Source: JACPLR01 sp041649295 (GTDB taxonomy: Archaea > Nanobdellota > Nanobdellia > Pacearchaeales > GW2011-AR1). Taken from it: a stretch of DNA of 64,000 nt. The stretch is taken from NCBI GenBank assembly GCA_041649295.1, contig JBAZNI010000001.1, positions 434,001 to 498,000 on the forward strand, given 5' to 3'. Positions 15,922 through 24,516 of this stretch are shown here, in pieces (the stretch's first letter is position 1; the number at the start of each line of letters is the position of its first letter). The position numbers and the translations under genes were made by a program. The notes under the pieces were generated by a model. The model was not told where the DNA came from. It searched no databases and saw nothing but the letters and a program-made list of their open reading frames with translations.

Positions 15922-16437
15922 ATGGGCAGAGTTGTCTTAAATGGAGAGAAGTATTCTGGAGAATTTGATGGGGAAGTAGATAGCAATTATGAAAGAGATA
16001 ATGATTATTATAGTAATCATGAAGGAGAGTGCAAAGGAACTTTTCAATGGAAAGGCCAAGGGAGAATAACCAATGGAGATGCTGAAATTTGTTTTTTGTT
16101 TAGAACTGATAGAAGGACTTATGGCGGATATGAACGTTCATATGAATCCTGTCTTAAGGAGTTTCCTTTACTGCCTGATTTTTTGTGTCCGATAAAAGAA
16201 GTTTTATATCCCGATAGATTTAATAAATTTGATAAATCAAGAGTCGTTGGTTTGCCACGACTTATAGATAAAAGTTTGTCAGACATTTTTAAAAATGCAA
16301 GCAAACAAAAAAAAGATAGAGGAGTAATTATCCCCAATGTTTGTTTGCCTGTTAAAACTTTTTCAGTTGAACAGTTAGTTGCTGATGGAATAATATGTGA
16401 AGATTCTGGACAAATTCAGCTGGCCTTTGCTAGTTAA
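15922..16437 (+). CDS. Hypothetical protein, 171 aa
   Basis: No family is recognised. The N-terminal 60 residues are acidic and rich in Tyr, Asn and Gly with a beta-strand rhythm (GEFDGEVDSN...GTFQWKGQGRITNGDAEI), faintly like MORN-type repeats. The rest is mixed. No TM. A TATA-like ATATTTATTAA precedes the ATG by about 28 nt. Confidence 0.6.
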   Translation: MGRVVLNGEKYSGEFDGEVDSNYERDNDYYSNHEGECKGTFQWKGQGRITNGDAEICFLFRTDRRTYGGYERSYESCLKEFPLLPDFLCPIKEVLYPDRFNKFDKSRVVGLPRLIDKSLSDIFKNASKQKKDRGVIIPNVCLPVKTFSVEQLVADGIICEDSGQIQLAFAS

Positions 16438-16546
16438 AAGTATTATAATATTTATTAACACCTTTTCTAAAAAATTTAATAGTAATAGTTAATGAATTTA
16501 TAAGGGATATATAAGATGCGGGAAGAAAGCGGGGAATAGCGACTAA

Positions 16547-16759
16547 GTATTTAAAGATAAGGGGATAGTTAAAAAAGAAAATACCATATTCACAGAAGTA
16601 CGCGGAAATATTAAAAAGTTTTTAGATTCTTTGCCAGAAGAAGAAATGTAAATGTTTGCACAGGCATATTACGAAGTTGGACTTAATGACGAAGCGCAAC
16701 AGTTAAGAGAAAGGTATCTCGATTTAATGAGATATTTCTCTTCTTCTGATGAATACTAG
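16547..16759 (+). pseudogene. Short gene interrupted by one in-frame TAA
   Basis: One frame runs from 16547 to the TAG at 16757-16759 with a single TAA at 16649-16651. The first part reads ...GNIKKFLDSLPEEEM and the second MFAQAYYEVGLNDEAQQLRE..., both protein-like and amphipathic-helical. No start codon is visible at the 5' end. It may be a degraded orphan gene; alternatively only the 35-aa ORF from ATG 16652 is translated. The rest of 16438-16793 shows nothing else. Confidence 0.5.
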
Positions 16760-16793
16760 AATATTTTAAAAACCCTTAATTCTTAATAGATGT

Positions 16794-17390
16794 ATGAATA
16801 AAAAAGGGTTGATAGGAAAGTTAATTATTTTTTTGATAATAATTATTCTTATATTAGTGATATTAGTTGCTGTCGTGGGGTATTATCTACTTTTTTCTAA
16901 CCAACATATTTGTATGGGAGAGTTTAGTGTTTGGGAATATAATGATAACACTAATTTATGTGAAGAAGGTAAAGTTCGCGGGTGCGTTATCTCTGAAGAT
17001 GTTTTTCTTACAAAACAGGAATGTGAAAATGCTAATATTTTTGAGAATGTGAACTGTGCAAGGCAAGGAGAAGTGTTTGACTCATTTAATTCATCAGATA
17101 ATTTGCCAGATGCCTGTTGCTCAGGATTGATAGATGTTTCAAAACCAGATACAATCTCTATTGCTGATAAGTGCTATTGGGATGGATTAGCAAGTGGATG
17201 GCCTTTTAGTGGAGTTTGCTCTGACTGTGGAAATGGTGTTTGTGAAGATGTTGAAAGTGTATGTGGATGCCTGAAAGATTGTGGCGCTGAAAATTCAGAT
17301 TATATTGCTATTCAGGATTTTTGTGATAATGGGTATGATTTATATTGCAATAAAGGTTTGTCTGATTTACCTATTTGTAGCCTTTGTTGA
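16794..17390 (+). CDS. Membrane-anchored Cys-rich extracellular protein, 198 aa
   Basis: An N-terminal TM anchor (about residues 8-33) is followed by an extracytoplasmic domain with about 20 Cys. Near residue 143 is CSDCGNGVCEDVESVCGCLKDC, the CGNGxCE...CxCxxDC type of disulfide module seen in secreted proteins of many DPANN archaea and bacteria. The protein probably sits on the cell surface, stabilised by disulfides. No ligand is known. Confidence 0.8.
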   Translation: MNKKGLIGKLIIFLIIIILILVILVAVVGYYLLFSNQHICMGEFSVWEYNDNTNLCEEGKVRGCVISEDVFLTKQECENANIFENVNCARQGEVFDSFNSSDNLPDACCSGLIDVSKPDTISIADKCYWDGLASGWPFSGVCSDCGNGVCEDVESVCGCLKDCGAENSDYIAIQDFCDNGYDLYCNKGLSDLPICSLC

Positions 17391-17440
17391 ATTTTATTTT
17401 AACTCATTAATTTTATAAAGAGAGAATTCTTAGTTCTTCT

Positions 17441-18001
17441 ATGCAATTAGACAAGGCAATTTACGAAAGAAGAAGCATAAGAAGATTTCATCCTCGAAAG
17501 CCAGATTGGAGAAAAATTCTAGAAGCTATTGATGCTGCCCGGCAGGCACCTGCTGCAGGAAACCTTCATTGCTTAAAATTTATCCTTGTTGATGACCCAG
17601 ATAAAATTGAACGAATCGGAAAGGCATGTCTGCAGCAATTTGTTTCAACAGCAAATTATATTGTTGTTGTTTGTTCAGACCCTACAGAGGTAATAAGAAG
17701 TTATGATGAAAGAGGAGAAATATATATAAAGCAGCAAGCAGGAGCTGCAATTGAAAATTTTTTATTAAAAATAACAGATTTAGGATTAGGAAGCTGTTGG
17801 ATAGGAGCTTTTGTTGATGAGCAAGTTAAAACTGCATTAAGAATTCCTGAGAATATAAATGTAGAAGCTTTATTGCCTGTCGGATATCCGATGAATAAAC
17901 CTGTAAGAGTGCCAAAAAAAGCAAATATCGACAAGTTTGTTTATTTTAATCTATGGAATAATAAGTATATGAAACCAATTATTGCTGTTGAACCTGTTTA
18001 A
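17441..18001 (+). CDS. Nitroreductase family flavoprotein
   Basis: The 186-aa FMN-dependent oxidoreductase has the family start YERRSIRRF, the RQAPAAGNLHCLKF flavin-binding segment, the QQAGAAIENFLLKITDLGLGSCWIG helix and LPVGYP near the C terminus. It reduces nitro groups or quinones with NAD(P)H; the physiological substrate is unknown. It is followed by a terminator-like hairpin. Confidence 0.93.
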   Translation: MQLDKAIYERRSIRRFHPRKPDWRKILEAIDAARQAPAAGNLHCLKFILVDDPDKIERIGKACLQQFVSTANYIVVVCSDPTEVIRSYDERGEIYIKQQAGAAIENFLLKITDLGLGSCWIGAFVDEQVKTALRIPENINVEALLPVGYPMNKPVRVPKKANIDKFVYFNLWNNKYMKPIIAVEPV

Positions 18002-18031
18002 ATTTACTTTTGATTAATGTGAATGAAATCT

Positions 18032-18084
18032 AGGGGTTAATAATCCCCTCTGCCCGACTTTATGTTTTGTTAACGGCAGTTTTT
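18032..18084 (+). terminator. Two hairpins with a T run after the nitroreductase gene
   Basis: AGGGG pairs with CCCCT (18032-18049), and CTGCC (18050-18054) pairs with GGCAG (18075-18079), which is followed by TTTTT. The tract lies between two genes that converge (nitroreductase and aRF1). A terminator is likely; a small structured RNA is possible. Confidence 0.5.
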
Positions 18085-18170
18085 GTATAATAAGTATAAA
18101 GATAAGATAAAACAGTGTATATCATAGAAAAATTTTCTTTACATTAAGTAAGTGCGAGTGTTAATTTCTT

Positions 18171-19271
18171 TTAAAGGGCATATCTCAATAGTGCGCCTAT
18201 CCCGCCCAAATTCAGGAATTGCTCCCCTTCTCCTGTTTCATTGCTGACAAAATTAATTGCTGTTCCCATTTTATCCGCAATTACTGTAAGTTCCCTTATT
18301 TTTCCTTTTTCAAGTTTCTTAGATAATATTAATGTTTGAACAGCTCCAACCTCAAGAGCTTTAATTATTTCTTTTTCTTTATATAGAGCTTTGTCTGGAT
18401 TTTTTCCAAGTTTATTAAAGAATTCTTCTAAAAGTTTTTTTTCTTTTGTTATCTCTAATTCTTTTAAATCATCTTTTGCAGCTTCCACAAGTAATTTTAA
18501 CCCATGTTCGTCTGCATACCCAATATCCTTTACTGCTATAACTTTATTTTTTAGAGCAGTTACTAATTGCCCTTCTTCTAAAAATTCTTCTTTTGTTGGT
18601 ATTGGGCCTCCAACTAAAATCCCTTTTAACCTAGTCATTTCAAAAAAATGTTTTTTCATTTCTTCAGCAACTCTCCGAAAGAAATCTTTTGCAAGCCCTT
18701 CTGTTATTCTGTGAAAACGCTGAGATGATTGGCCACCCGCCCTTATTTTTCCAGGAACACCTGATGTTAATTTTTGAAGAACTTTTATTTGAGTTCCATC
18801 TAATAATCCAATTGTAGCTTCTTTTCTTTCAATTACTAATAGTCCATATAACTCGCCGTCATTTAGCATTTCTTTAAGGGGCTCTATTACAAATTCCTGA
18901 TCGCACCGATAACTCCTTACTTTCATTGGTTTTATAGGTTCAATAACAAAAAACTGAATGTCTGGTTTTCCTTCATCTTTTGAGGTGTTGCCACAGAAAA
19001 TTGCGAGTCCTTTTTTATACTTTTGAGGGCCTAATCTTAGTTCTCTTATTATCTTTTCAAGAGCTTCAATAACATTGTTTCTTGTTGTTCTGCTTTTAAT
19101 ATTGTTTGCTGTTGATTTTTCCGCTTCTAATTGCTTTGTTATTTCATTTACATTAAAATCAGCAGGTATCAAAACAGTTACTAACTCTGTATGCCTTCCT
19201 CTAAAGGACTCTATTTTTTCTACAAAGTCCTTAAAATCCATCATTTGTTTTTGGGATATTTCTTCTTCCAT
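18171..19271 (-). CDS. Peptide chain release factor aRF1
   Basis: This factor reads all three stop codons and triggers peptide release. The 366-aa protein has TANNIKS (NIKS at 57-60) and the YRCDQEF motif in the codon-recognition domain, and the catalytic GGQ at 179-181 in IRAGGQSSQRF. Domain 3 ends with FLNLGGIGALLRY. It is about 45 residues shorter than usual. The zinc-ribbon-like minidomain with Cys pairs that archaeal aRF1 normally carries after the TLILS strand appears to be missing: that strand runs straight on to KIRELTVIADKMG. Confidence 0.95.
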   Translation of the reverse strand: MEEEISQKQMMDFKDFVEKIESFRGRHTELVTVLIPADFNVNEITKQLEAEKSTANNIKSRTTRNNVIEALEKIIRELRLGPQKYKKGLAIFCGNTSKDEGKPDIQFFVIEPIKPMKVRSYRCDQEFVIEPLKEMLNDGELYGLLVIERKEATIGLLDGTQIKVLQKLTSGVPGKIRAGGQSSQRFHRITEGLAKDFFRRVAEEMKKHFFEMTRLKGILVGGPIPTKEEFLEEGQLVTALKNKVIAVKDIGYADEHGLKLLVEAAKDDLKELEITKEKKLLEEFFNKLGKNPDKALYKEKEIIKALEVGAVQTLILSKKLEKGKIRELTVIADKMGTAINFVSNETGEGEQFLNLGGIGALLRYAL

Positions 19272-19325
19272 TTTAGTTATATTTTATATTAAACAATAAA
19301 TAAAAATGAGTTAATAAGTTTTGTG

Positions 19326-21707
19326 TCAAATTTTATGACATGCTATTAAATCTTTTTCAAAATCTTTTAGTTCTTTAGGGATTTTAATATTGCTGATTGG
19401 TTCTCTTAATGAGATTCCTTTTTCTTTTTTTATTTTCCAGACTTCTGAATTAAATTCCATTATTTTTTTAACAAGCTTTGTATCTGATTTTCCAAGTTTT
19501 GCTTCTGGGAAGGTTTCTTTTAATAGATTAATTCCTTTTTCATTTGCAATTATTGCGGTTATTTGGGGGGTTATTGGATATAAAAGAGTTATTAGTCTTT
19601 CAAGCAAGAAATGCAATGTGTATTTTGCAGACTCGCTTTCTTCTGCTGAAAAGTTCTTTTCCTGATTATAAGCCCTATTTTTTACAAGTTCAATATAATG
19701 TGATGCAAATGTTTCCCATAAAAATTCTCTTAGTTTTAGAGCAGGATTATGAAAGTCATATTCTTCATAATCTTTGTCAAATTCCTTTGTAAATTCTTCA
19801 ATATAATCTATAAATAATTTGTCAAATTCTGTTAGTTTTACTTTTTTTGGTTTTGGAAATTGCATAACAAATCTAGATACATTCAGCAGTTTGTTAATTG
19901 TTTTTAATTCTGCAGCTATTTTTTCTTTTGAGCATGCCAAGTCTTTTTTTGAAATATCTCCTTCAATTACACTCCACAGCCTGATTGCTTCTGCACCATA
20001 TTCTTTTAATAATTCTTGAGGATTAATTACATTTCCTAAAGATTTTGACATTTTCCTTCCACTTCCATCTAAAATGTGCTGGTGAATCCACGCATCTTTG
20101 AAGCAAAGTTTTCCTGTTTCAAGATATCCTCTTAAAATAGTATAATACAACCAGGTTCTTACTATTTCTTTTCCTTGGGGACGTAAAGTAGCAGGGTATG
20201 CCTTATTGAAAAACTCGTTGTCTGATTTGTATTTTAAAATATAAAGTTCTGAAATTGATGAATCCATCCATGTATCAAAAACCCTTTCTTCTCCAATAAA
20301 TTTTTTATTTTTAAAATCAGATAAATCTCCAATTTTCTTTCCATTTTGATAAACTTCAGCATCTTTTGGAGGTTCTTCGCTCCACGGGGCATAATACTTT
20401 CCTTGTTTTGGCAAGACTATTAATTTTTTGTCTTCTGAGTGCCATAAAGGTATAGGTGTTGCATAAAATCTTCTTCTTGAAATTGGCCAGTCAATTGAAA
20501 CTGAATCAATCCAGTCATCTAGTATTTTTCTTGTTTCTTCTGGATAAAAATTAAGAGCCTTGGATATTTTTTTGATTTCTTTCTTAAATTCTAACTGCTT
20601 TAAATAAAACTCAGGCATTTCAATAAATTCAACTTCTGATTTTGAACGTTCAGAAATCGGGGTTCTGTGTGAAATCTTTTCTTGTTTAACTAAAATATTT
20701 TTTTCTTTCAGCAATTCGATTATTTTTTCCCTTGCTTTTTTTACTTTTAATCCTTTTAAAATTCCTGCATTTTCATTCATTGTTCCGTCTTTGTTAATTG
20801 CTATTACTGGTGTAAGGTTTTGTTCTCTGAAAAATTGGATATCTGATAAATCTCCTGCTGAACACATCATAACTATTCCCGTTCCTTTTTCTATATCTGC
20901 TAATGGGTGAGATTTTATTGGTATTTCTTTATTAAAAATAGGAGAGATTGCTGTTTTTCCCTCTAAACTTTTGTATCTTTCATCTTTTGGATTAAAAATA
21001 ACCATTCCGCAAGTGCATGTTAATTCTGGGCGGGTTGTTGCAATTATAATTTCTTTATTTGTTCCTTTTATTTTCCATTTTATACTGTTAAAAGTTGAAG
21101 GTATGTCTTTGTATTCTATTTCTGAATCTGCAATTGTTGTTTGTAATTCTGGGTCCCAGTTATTTATTCTTTTGTCTTCATAGATTAAGCCCTTTTTGTA
21201 CAGCTCAATAAAAGTTGCCTGTGTTAGCGCTCTGTATTCTGGAGAATCTGTAAGATAAACAGAGCCTATTTGATTTCCCTGCTTGTATGAGGTAAATGAA
21301 ATGCCTAATTTTGCAAAAGTGTCTTGTGTTTCAGTTGAAGTTTCTTCTAAAAGTTTTTTGCAATATTCTATAAACTTTTTTCTCCCTACTTCAAAAGCAG
21401 ATATTTTGAATTTTTTTTCTGCTCCCATTTCAATTGGTAGTCCATTTCTATCTAGCCCTAATGGGAAAACAACATCAAATCCTTTCATTCTTTTATATCT
21501 TGCAAAGAAATCCATATAACAATAAGTAATTGCCTGTCCAATATGAATAGGGGCATTAACATATGGCGGCGGGGTATCTATTGAATAAATTGGATTTTTT
21601 GTTTTAGAATCAAATCTATATAACTCAAGTTTTTTCCATTCATCGGTTATTTTGCTTTCTGTTTCAACACTCCAGTTTTTCAACTCACTGAACTTTGGTA
21701 TTGTCAT
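19326..21707 (-). CDS. valS: Valyl-tRNA synthetase
   Basis: This class I synthetase (793 aa) has IDTPPPYVNAPIHIGQAITY, where the usual HIGH is HIGQ. It also has the RMKGFDVVFPLGLDRNGLP segment, the CP1 editing domain with ATTRPELTC, and the GRKMSKSLGN loop. The anticodon-binding helical domain covers roughly 600-793. Leading IPKFSELKNWSVE and WKKLELYRFDSKT fit archaeal ValRS. It is divergent from the gene at 21795. Confidence 0.93.
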   Translation of the reverse strand: MTIPKFSELKNWSVETESKITDEWKKLELYRFDSKTKNPIYSIDTPPPYVNAPIHIGQAITYCYMDFFARYKRMKGFDVVFPLGLDRNGLPIEMGAEKKFKISAFEVGRKKFIEYCKKLLEETSTETQDTFAKLGISFTSYKQGNQIGSVYLTDSPEYRALTQATFIELYKKGLIYEDKRINNWDPELQTTIADSEIEYKDIPSTFNSIKWKIKGTNKEIIIATTRPELTCTCGMVIFNPKDERYKSLEGKTAISPIFNKEIPIKSHPLADIEKGTGIVMMCSAGDLSDIQFFREQNLTPVIAINKDGTMNENAGILKGLKVKKAREKIIELLKEKNILVKQEKISHRTPISERSKSEVEFIEMPEFYLKQLEFKKEIKKISKALNFYPEETRKILDDWIDSVSIDWPISRRRFYATPIPLWHSEDKKLIVLPKQGKYYAPWSEEPPKDAEVYQNGKKIGDLSDFKNKKFIGEERVFDTWMDSSISELYILKYKSDNEFFNKAYPATLRPQGKEIVRTWLYYTILRGYLETGKLCFKDAWIHQHILDGSGRKMSKSLGNVINPQELLKEYGAEAIRLWSVIEGDISKKDLACSKEKIAAELKTINKLLNVSRFVMQFPKPKKVKLTEFDKLFIDYIEEFTKEFDKDYEEYDFHNPALKLREFLWETFASHYIELVKNRAYNQEKNFSAEESESAKYTLHFLLERLITLLYPITPQITAIIANEKGINLLKETFPEAKLGKSDTKLVKKIMEFNSEVWKIKKEKGISLREPISNIKIPKELKDFEKDLIACHKI

Positions 21708-21794
21708 ATCTTTTTAAGGTAAAGACAGGTTAAAAAAGTTATTGTGTGTGTTTAGCACAATAATGTTTAAAAAGTCCAGGGGTAGTATAAAACT

Positions 21795-22148
21795 ATGTCA
21801 AGATTATATGCTTTTGATGTAGATAACGGGATGACTTATGTTGGTGTAAACAATCAGACAAACCCCGGGAAGTCAATTGATGATTTTCTAATGGATTCTC
21901 ATAGTTGGATAACTCTAAGAGATGCTGCAATGTTTAGAACAGAAGGGCAAATATTTAAAGAGAGTTCCAGAGATGGGCGTTCTATTGATCCTTTAAGTCT
22001 TGAGAAAGAGTTGCGTCTTAAGTGGGAAAATATCGTAGCTACCCAAAATATGACTACTACTCTTCATGATTCAGTTTGTGTTTCTTTAGCGCATATTGTA
22101 GCTGCTTATGATTTGGGAGTTGCAAGGCAATTCTCCAATCCTGATTAG
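21795..22148 (+). CDS. Hypothetical protein, 117 aa
   Basis: No family is recognised. It starts MSRLYAFDVDNGMTYVGVNN and has a predicted helical second half with SVCVSLAHIVAAYDLGVARQF. A TATA-like TGTTTAAAAAG lies about 27-30 nt upstream of the ATG. Confidence 0.6.
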   Translation: MSRLYAFDVDNGMTYVGVNNQTNPGKSIDDFLMDSHSWITLRDAAMFRTEGQIFKESSRDGRSIDPLSLEKELRLKWENIVATQNMTTTLHDSVCVSLAHIVAAYDLGVARQFSNPD

Positions 22149-22315
22149 ATTTATTTTTAAGTTGTTTTCAAATTCATAAATTAACTTTAATAAACCTTTT
22201 AAATAATACATTCATTATTTTATGCAACTAATAATACAAGAAAATTCTCAGGAATTAATCCAGATTATACTATTGATTGGTGTGATAACAAAGAAAAGGG
22301 GGATAATTATACCCT

Positions 22316-22762
22316 TTATTTTTCCAGCTCTTTTAAGTAATCTCTTATTCTTTCAATGCTTGGCTCGACAATAAACTTCTGAATTTTTTCATCAAATATT
22401 TCCCCAAGTGTCTGGAATTCAGAAAGCCAGTAAAGATTATTTTGTTTTTCTATAATCATGCTGTCTTTTAATCTTTTTAACTGCCTTCTCACATTGCTTT
22501 CTGCAAGCCCCTTTAGTTCAAGATTATTCTGTTTTCTTAAAACCTCAACTTTGTTTTTAATATCATCAGCACTTATTTTATTCTTTAATTTTTGCTCATC
22601 TATTAATACTGCTAGAATATCTATAATAATATCCCGGCTGTCACCTGGCTGCAATAAACCAAGCGATAGGCATATTTTTTTAACTAATTGCCGTCTGTCA
22701 ATATTGTAAGGTTTTTCATACTTTCTTAATATTATCTCGTTTAATGGGATATCTTTTGGCAT
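22316..22762 (-). CDS. Winged-helix-like protein, 148 aa
   Basis: The protein is helical throughout. The segment LAESNVRRQLKRLKDSMIIEKQNNLYWLSE looks like a recognition helix plus wing of an HTH domain, so a DNA-binding regulator is likely. The upstream helices may form a dimerisation region. The family is not recognised. It ends close to a degenerate short ORF on the other strand near 22222. Confidence 0.65.
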   Translation of the reverse strand: MPKDIPLNEIILRKYEKPYNIDRRQLVKKICLSLGLLQPGDSRDIIIDILAVLIDEQKLKNKISADDIKNKVEVLRKQNNLELKGLAESNVRRQLKRLKDSMIIEKQNNLYWLSEFQTLGEIFDEKIQKFIVEPSIERIRDYLKELEK

Positions 22763-22993
22763 AGGATAACATATAATAAACAGTTTATAATACTTGCTCC
22801 TGTTTCTGTTTTAATTTAGTTTAACCTTACAGACAGCTTTCCACTTGCTTACTAATTTATATATTATTTTGACTGCTGTTAATGATAAATCTTAGAAGTA
22901 AATTTTTTTATATTAAAATATATATTTATAATTCCAAAATCTCTCACTTAACACCATATAAAAACTTATAAATATGTTGCTTTTATTTATTTT

Positions 22994-23344
22994 ATGGAGC
23001 TTGTAGCATTATTATCAAGTGGAAAAGGAACATGGGCTCAGGTTTCTGGTTTAATGAAACAGGGGGAATGGGACAAGATAATTCTAATTGGCAGTGATTT
23101 TGCAAAGGATTTTACTTCTGAAGCTAAATTTGAATTTATTCAGGTTGATTTGGATAAAAAACTTGTCGAATTAAAAAAAGAGCTTCTTGAAAAACTGAAA
23201 GGAAAAATTGATGGAACAGAAGTTGCACTTACAATTGCATCTGGCAGTGGCAAGGAACACATGGCAATTATCTCTGCTTTGCTTTCAATACCTGCAGGGA
23301 TAAGATTTACAGCTTTAACAAAAGATGGAATTGTTTATTTGTAA
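22994..23344 (+). CDS. Conserved-looking Rossmann-like protein, 116 aa
   Basis: The alternating strand/helix pattern begins MELVALLSSGKGTWAQVSGL, then KIILIGSDF, FEFIQVDL, and ends with VALTIASGSGKEHMAIISAL and FTALTKDGIVYL. The strand followed by a Gly/Ser-rich GSGK turn and helix recalls the ligand loop of CARF-type Rossmann domains, but no effector domain or CRISPR locus is here. The function is unknown. A TATA-like CTTATAAATA precedes the ATG. Confidence 0.6.
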   Translation: MELVALLSSGKGTWAQVSGLMKQGEWDKIILIGSDFAKDFTSEAKFEFIQVDLDKKLVELKKELLEKLKGKIDGTEVALTIASGSGKEHMAIISALLSIPAGIRFTALTKDGIVYL

Positions 23345-23418
23345 TAAACTTAAATTTAGTTAAATTAGTAATATAAAATCAAAAATTATAAAAACTCTGA
23401 TTCTTATTTAATCTTAAT

Positions 23419-23754
23419 ATGATGCCTGGAATTAATCCTGCGAAAATGAAGCAGATGATGAAACAGATGGGAATTTCCCAGGAAGAAATTGATGCCTTAA
23501 GAGTTATAATTGAAAAATCTGATGGCAAAATTATTATCGAAAATCCTTCTGTAGTTAAAATTAACATGTCTGGAAATGAAAGCTTTCAGATTTCAGGGGA
23601 TATTAGTGAAGAAAGTGGCGCTGGTGAAGAGGGGTTTAGTGATGAAGATATTGAGCTTATTATCAACAAAACAGGCAAGTCAAAAGATGAAGTGATTGAA
23701 AGCCTTGCAAAAACAGGCGACATAGCAGAGACAATTATGGAACTGAGTGAATAA
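23419..23754 (+). CDS. nac: Nascent polypeptide-associated complex protein (aNAC)
   Basis: The 111-aa ribosome-associated chaperone has the start MMPGINPAKMKQMMKQMGIS, the short NAC beta barrel (residues about 30-65), and a C-terminal UBA domain DEDIELIINKTGKSKDEVIESLAKTGDIAETIMELSE. Archaeal NAC forms homodimers at the exit tunnel. Length and order are typical. Confidence 0.95.
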   Translation: MMPGINPAKMKQMMKQMGISQEEIDALRVIIEKSDGKIIIENPSVVKINMSGNESFQISGDISEESGAGEEGFSDEDIELIINKTGKSKDEVIESLAKTGDIAETIMELSE

Positions 23755-23787
23755 ATGTTTTTAAAGAGTGTTTAATAATTGATTTAT

Positions 23788-24108
23788 ATGGTTAGAATAA
23801 AGGCATCATTTTGTTTCCCTTCACTTCATAAAATAACCCCGTTAAGAAGGTTAACTCCTGAAGGATTTGACCAAATTAAAGATTGTTTAACACCTGTTTG
23901 CAGATTAGAGAAACAATGGGTTCCTTTTCCTTGTGATGAACAGAGAGGTGATATAATAAAATTGCATGCTGAACTTGGAGTTGTCCAAGATTATGGAGAA
24001 GCTTACTTTTTAGCTAATCGGGTAAATTTAGTTTTTACTTGTGAAGATGTGCCTAATTCTAATTATGTTAACATCCATGTTTATAGAGATAATTCTAAAC
24101 ATAAATAA
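23788..24108 (+). CDS. Hypothetical protein, 106 aa
   Basis: No family is recognised. Three Cys occur in the middle (CLTPVC...PCDEQRGD) and one further on. The ATG at 23788 is preferred over the TTG at 23779 because a TTTAATAATT TATA-like element lies only about 15-25 nt ahead. No TM. Confidence 0.55.
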   Translation: MVRIKASFCFPSLHKITPLRRLTPEGFDQIKDCLTPVCRLEKQWVPFPCDEQRGDIIKLHAELGVVQDYGEAYFLANRVNLVFTCEDVPNSNYVNIHVYRDNSKHK

Positions 24109-24156
24109 TTGTTTAATTATATAAATATTTTTAAACTTAAACATTCTTATGTTTCT

Positions 24157-24468
24157 ATGAAGGATGTTGTTTTGCTTGATACGCTTGATTTTGACCGTGA
24201 AAAAGATAATCTTATACCTATTTGTCCGCCTAGGATTTTTTTTGTAAAGGGAGATAATTTATCTGAACGCCAATTAAAAGAGCGCATAAAGGAAACAGCA
24301 CGATATGAAGCAGAAAATAATAGTGGACTTTACTTAGATGAGAGGACTGTTTATTATGCTTATGATGCTAGGTCTATTGATCAAGTAATGTTTTCTCTTG
24401 GGGTATATATAAGAAGAGAGGGTTTTGAATCACAAGAAAAAACAAAAGCATCAGGCAACAGAACTTGA
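24157..24468 (+). CDS. Hypothetical protein, 103 aa
   Basis: No family is recognised. The frame is open from 24109, but a TATA-like ATTTTTAAAC about 27 nt before ATG 24157 suggests a leaderless start there, giving MKDVVLLDTLDFDRE. The protein has a charged helical centre and a Lys/Thr-rich tail. Confidence 0.55.
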   Translation: MKDVVLLDTLDFDREKDNLIPICPPRIFFVKGDNLSERQLKERIKETARYEAENNSGLYLDERTVYYAYDARSIDQVMFSLGVYIRREGFESQEKTKASGNRT

Positions 24469-24516
24469 GGAGATTAAATTCAATAGTTTTTTATACCTGC
24501 AGATTCTTTTAATGTT

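Noticed and set aside
22222..22374. ORF from ATG 22222 in the ATG frame
   Set aside because: It runs antisense into the 148-aa winged-helix gene and its residues look random. The neighbouring frame is the protein-like one.
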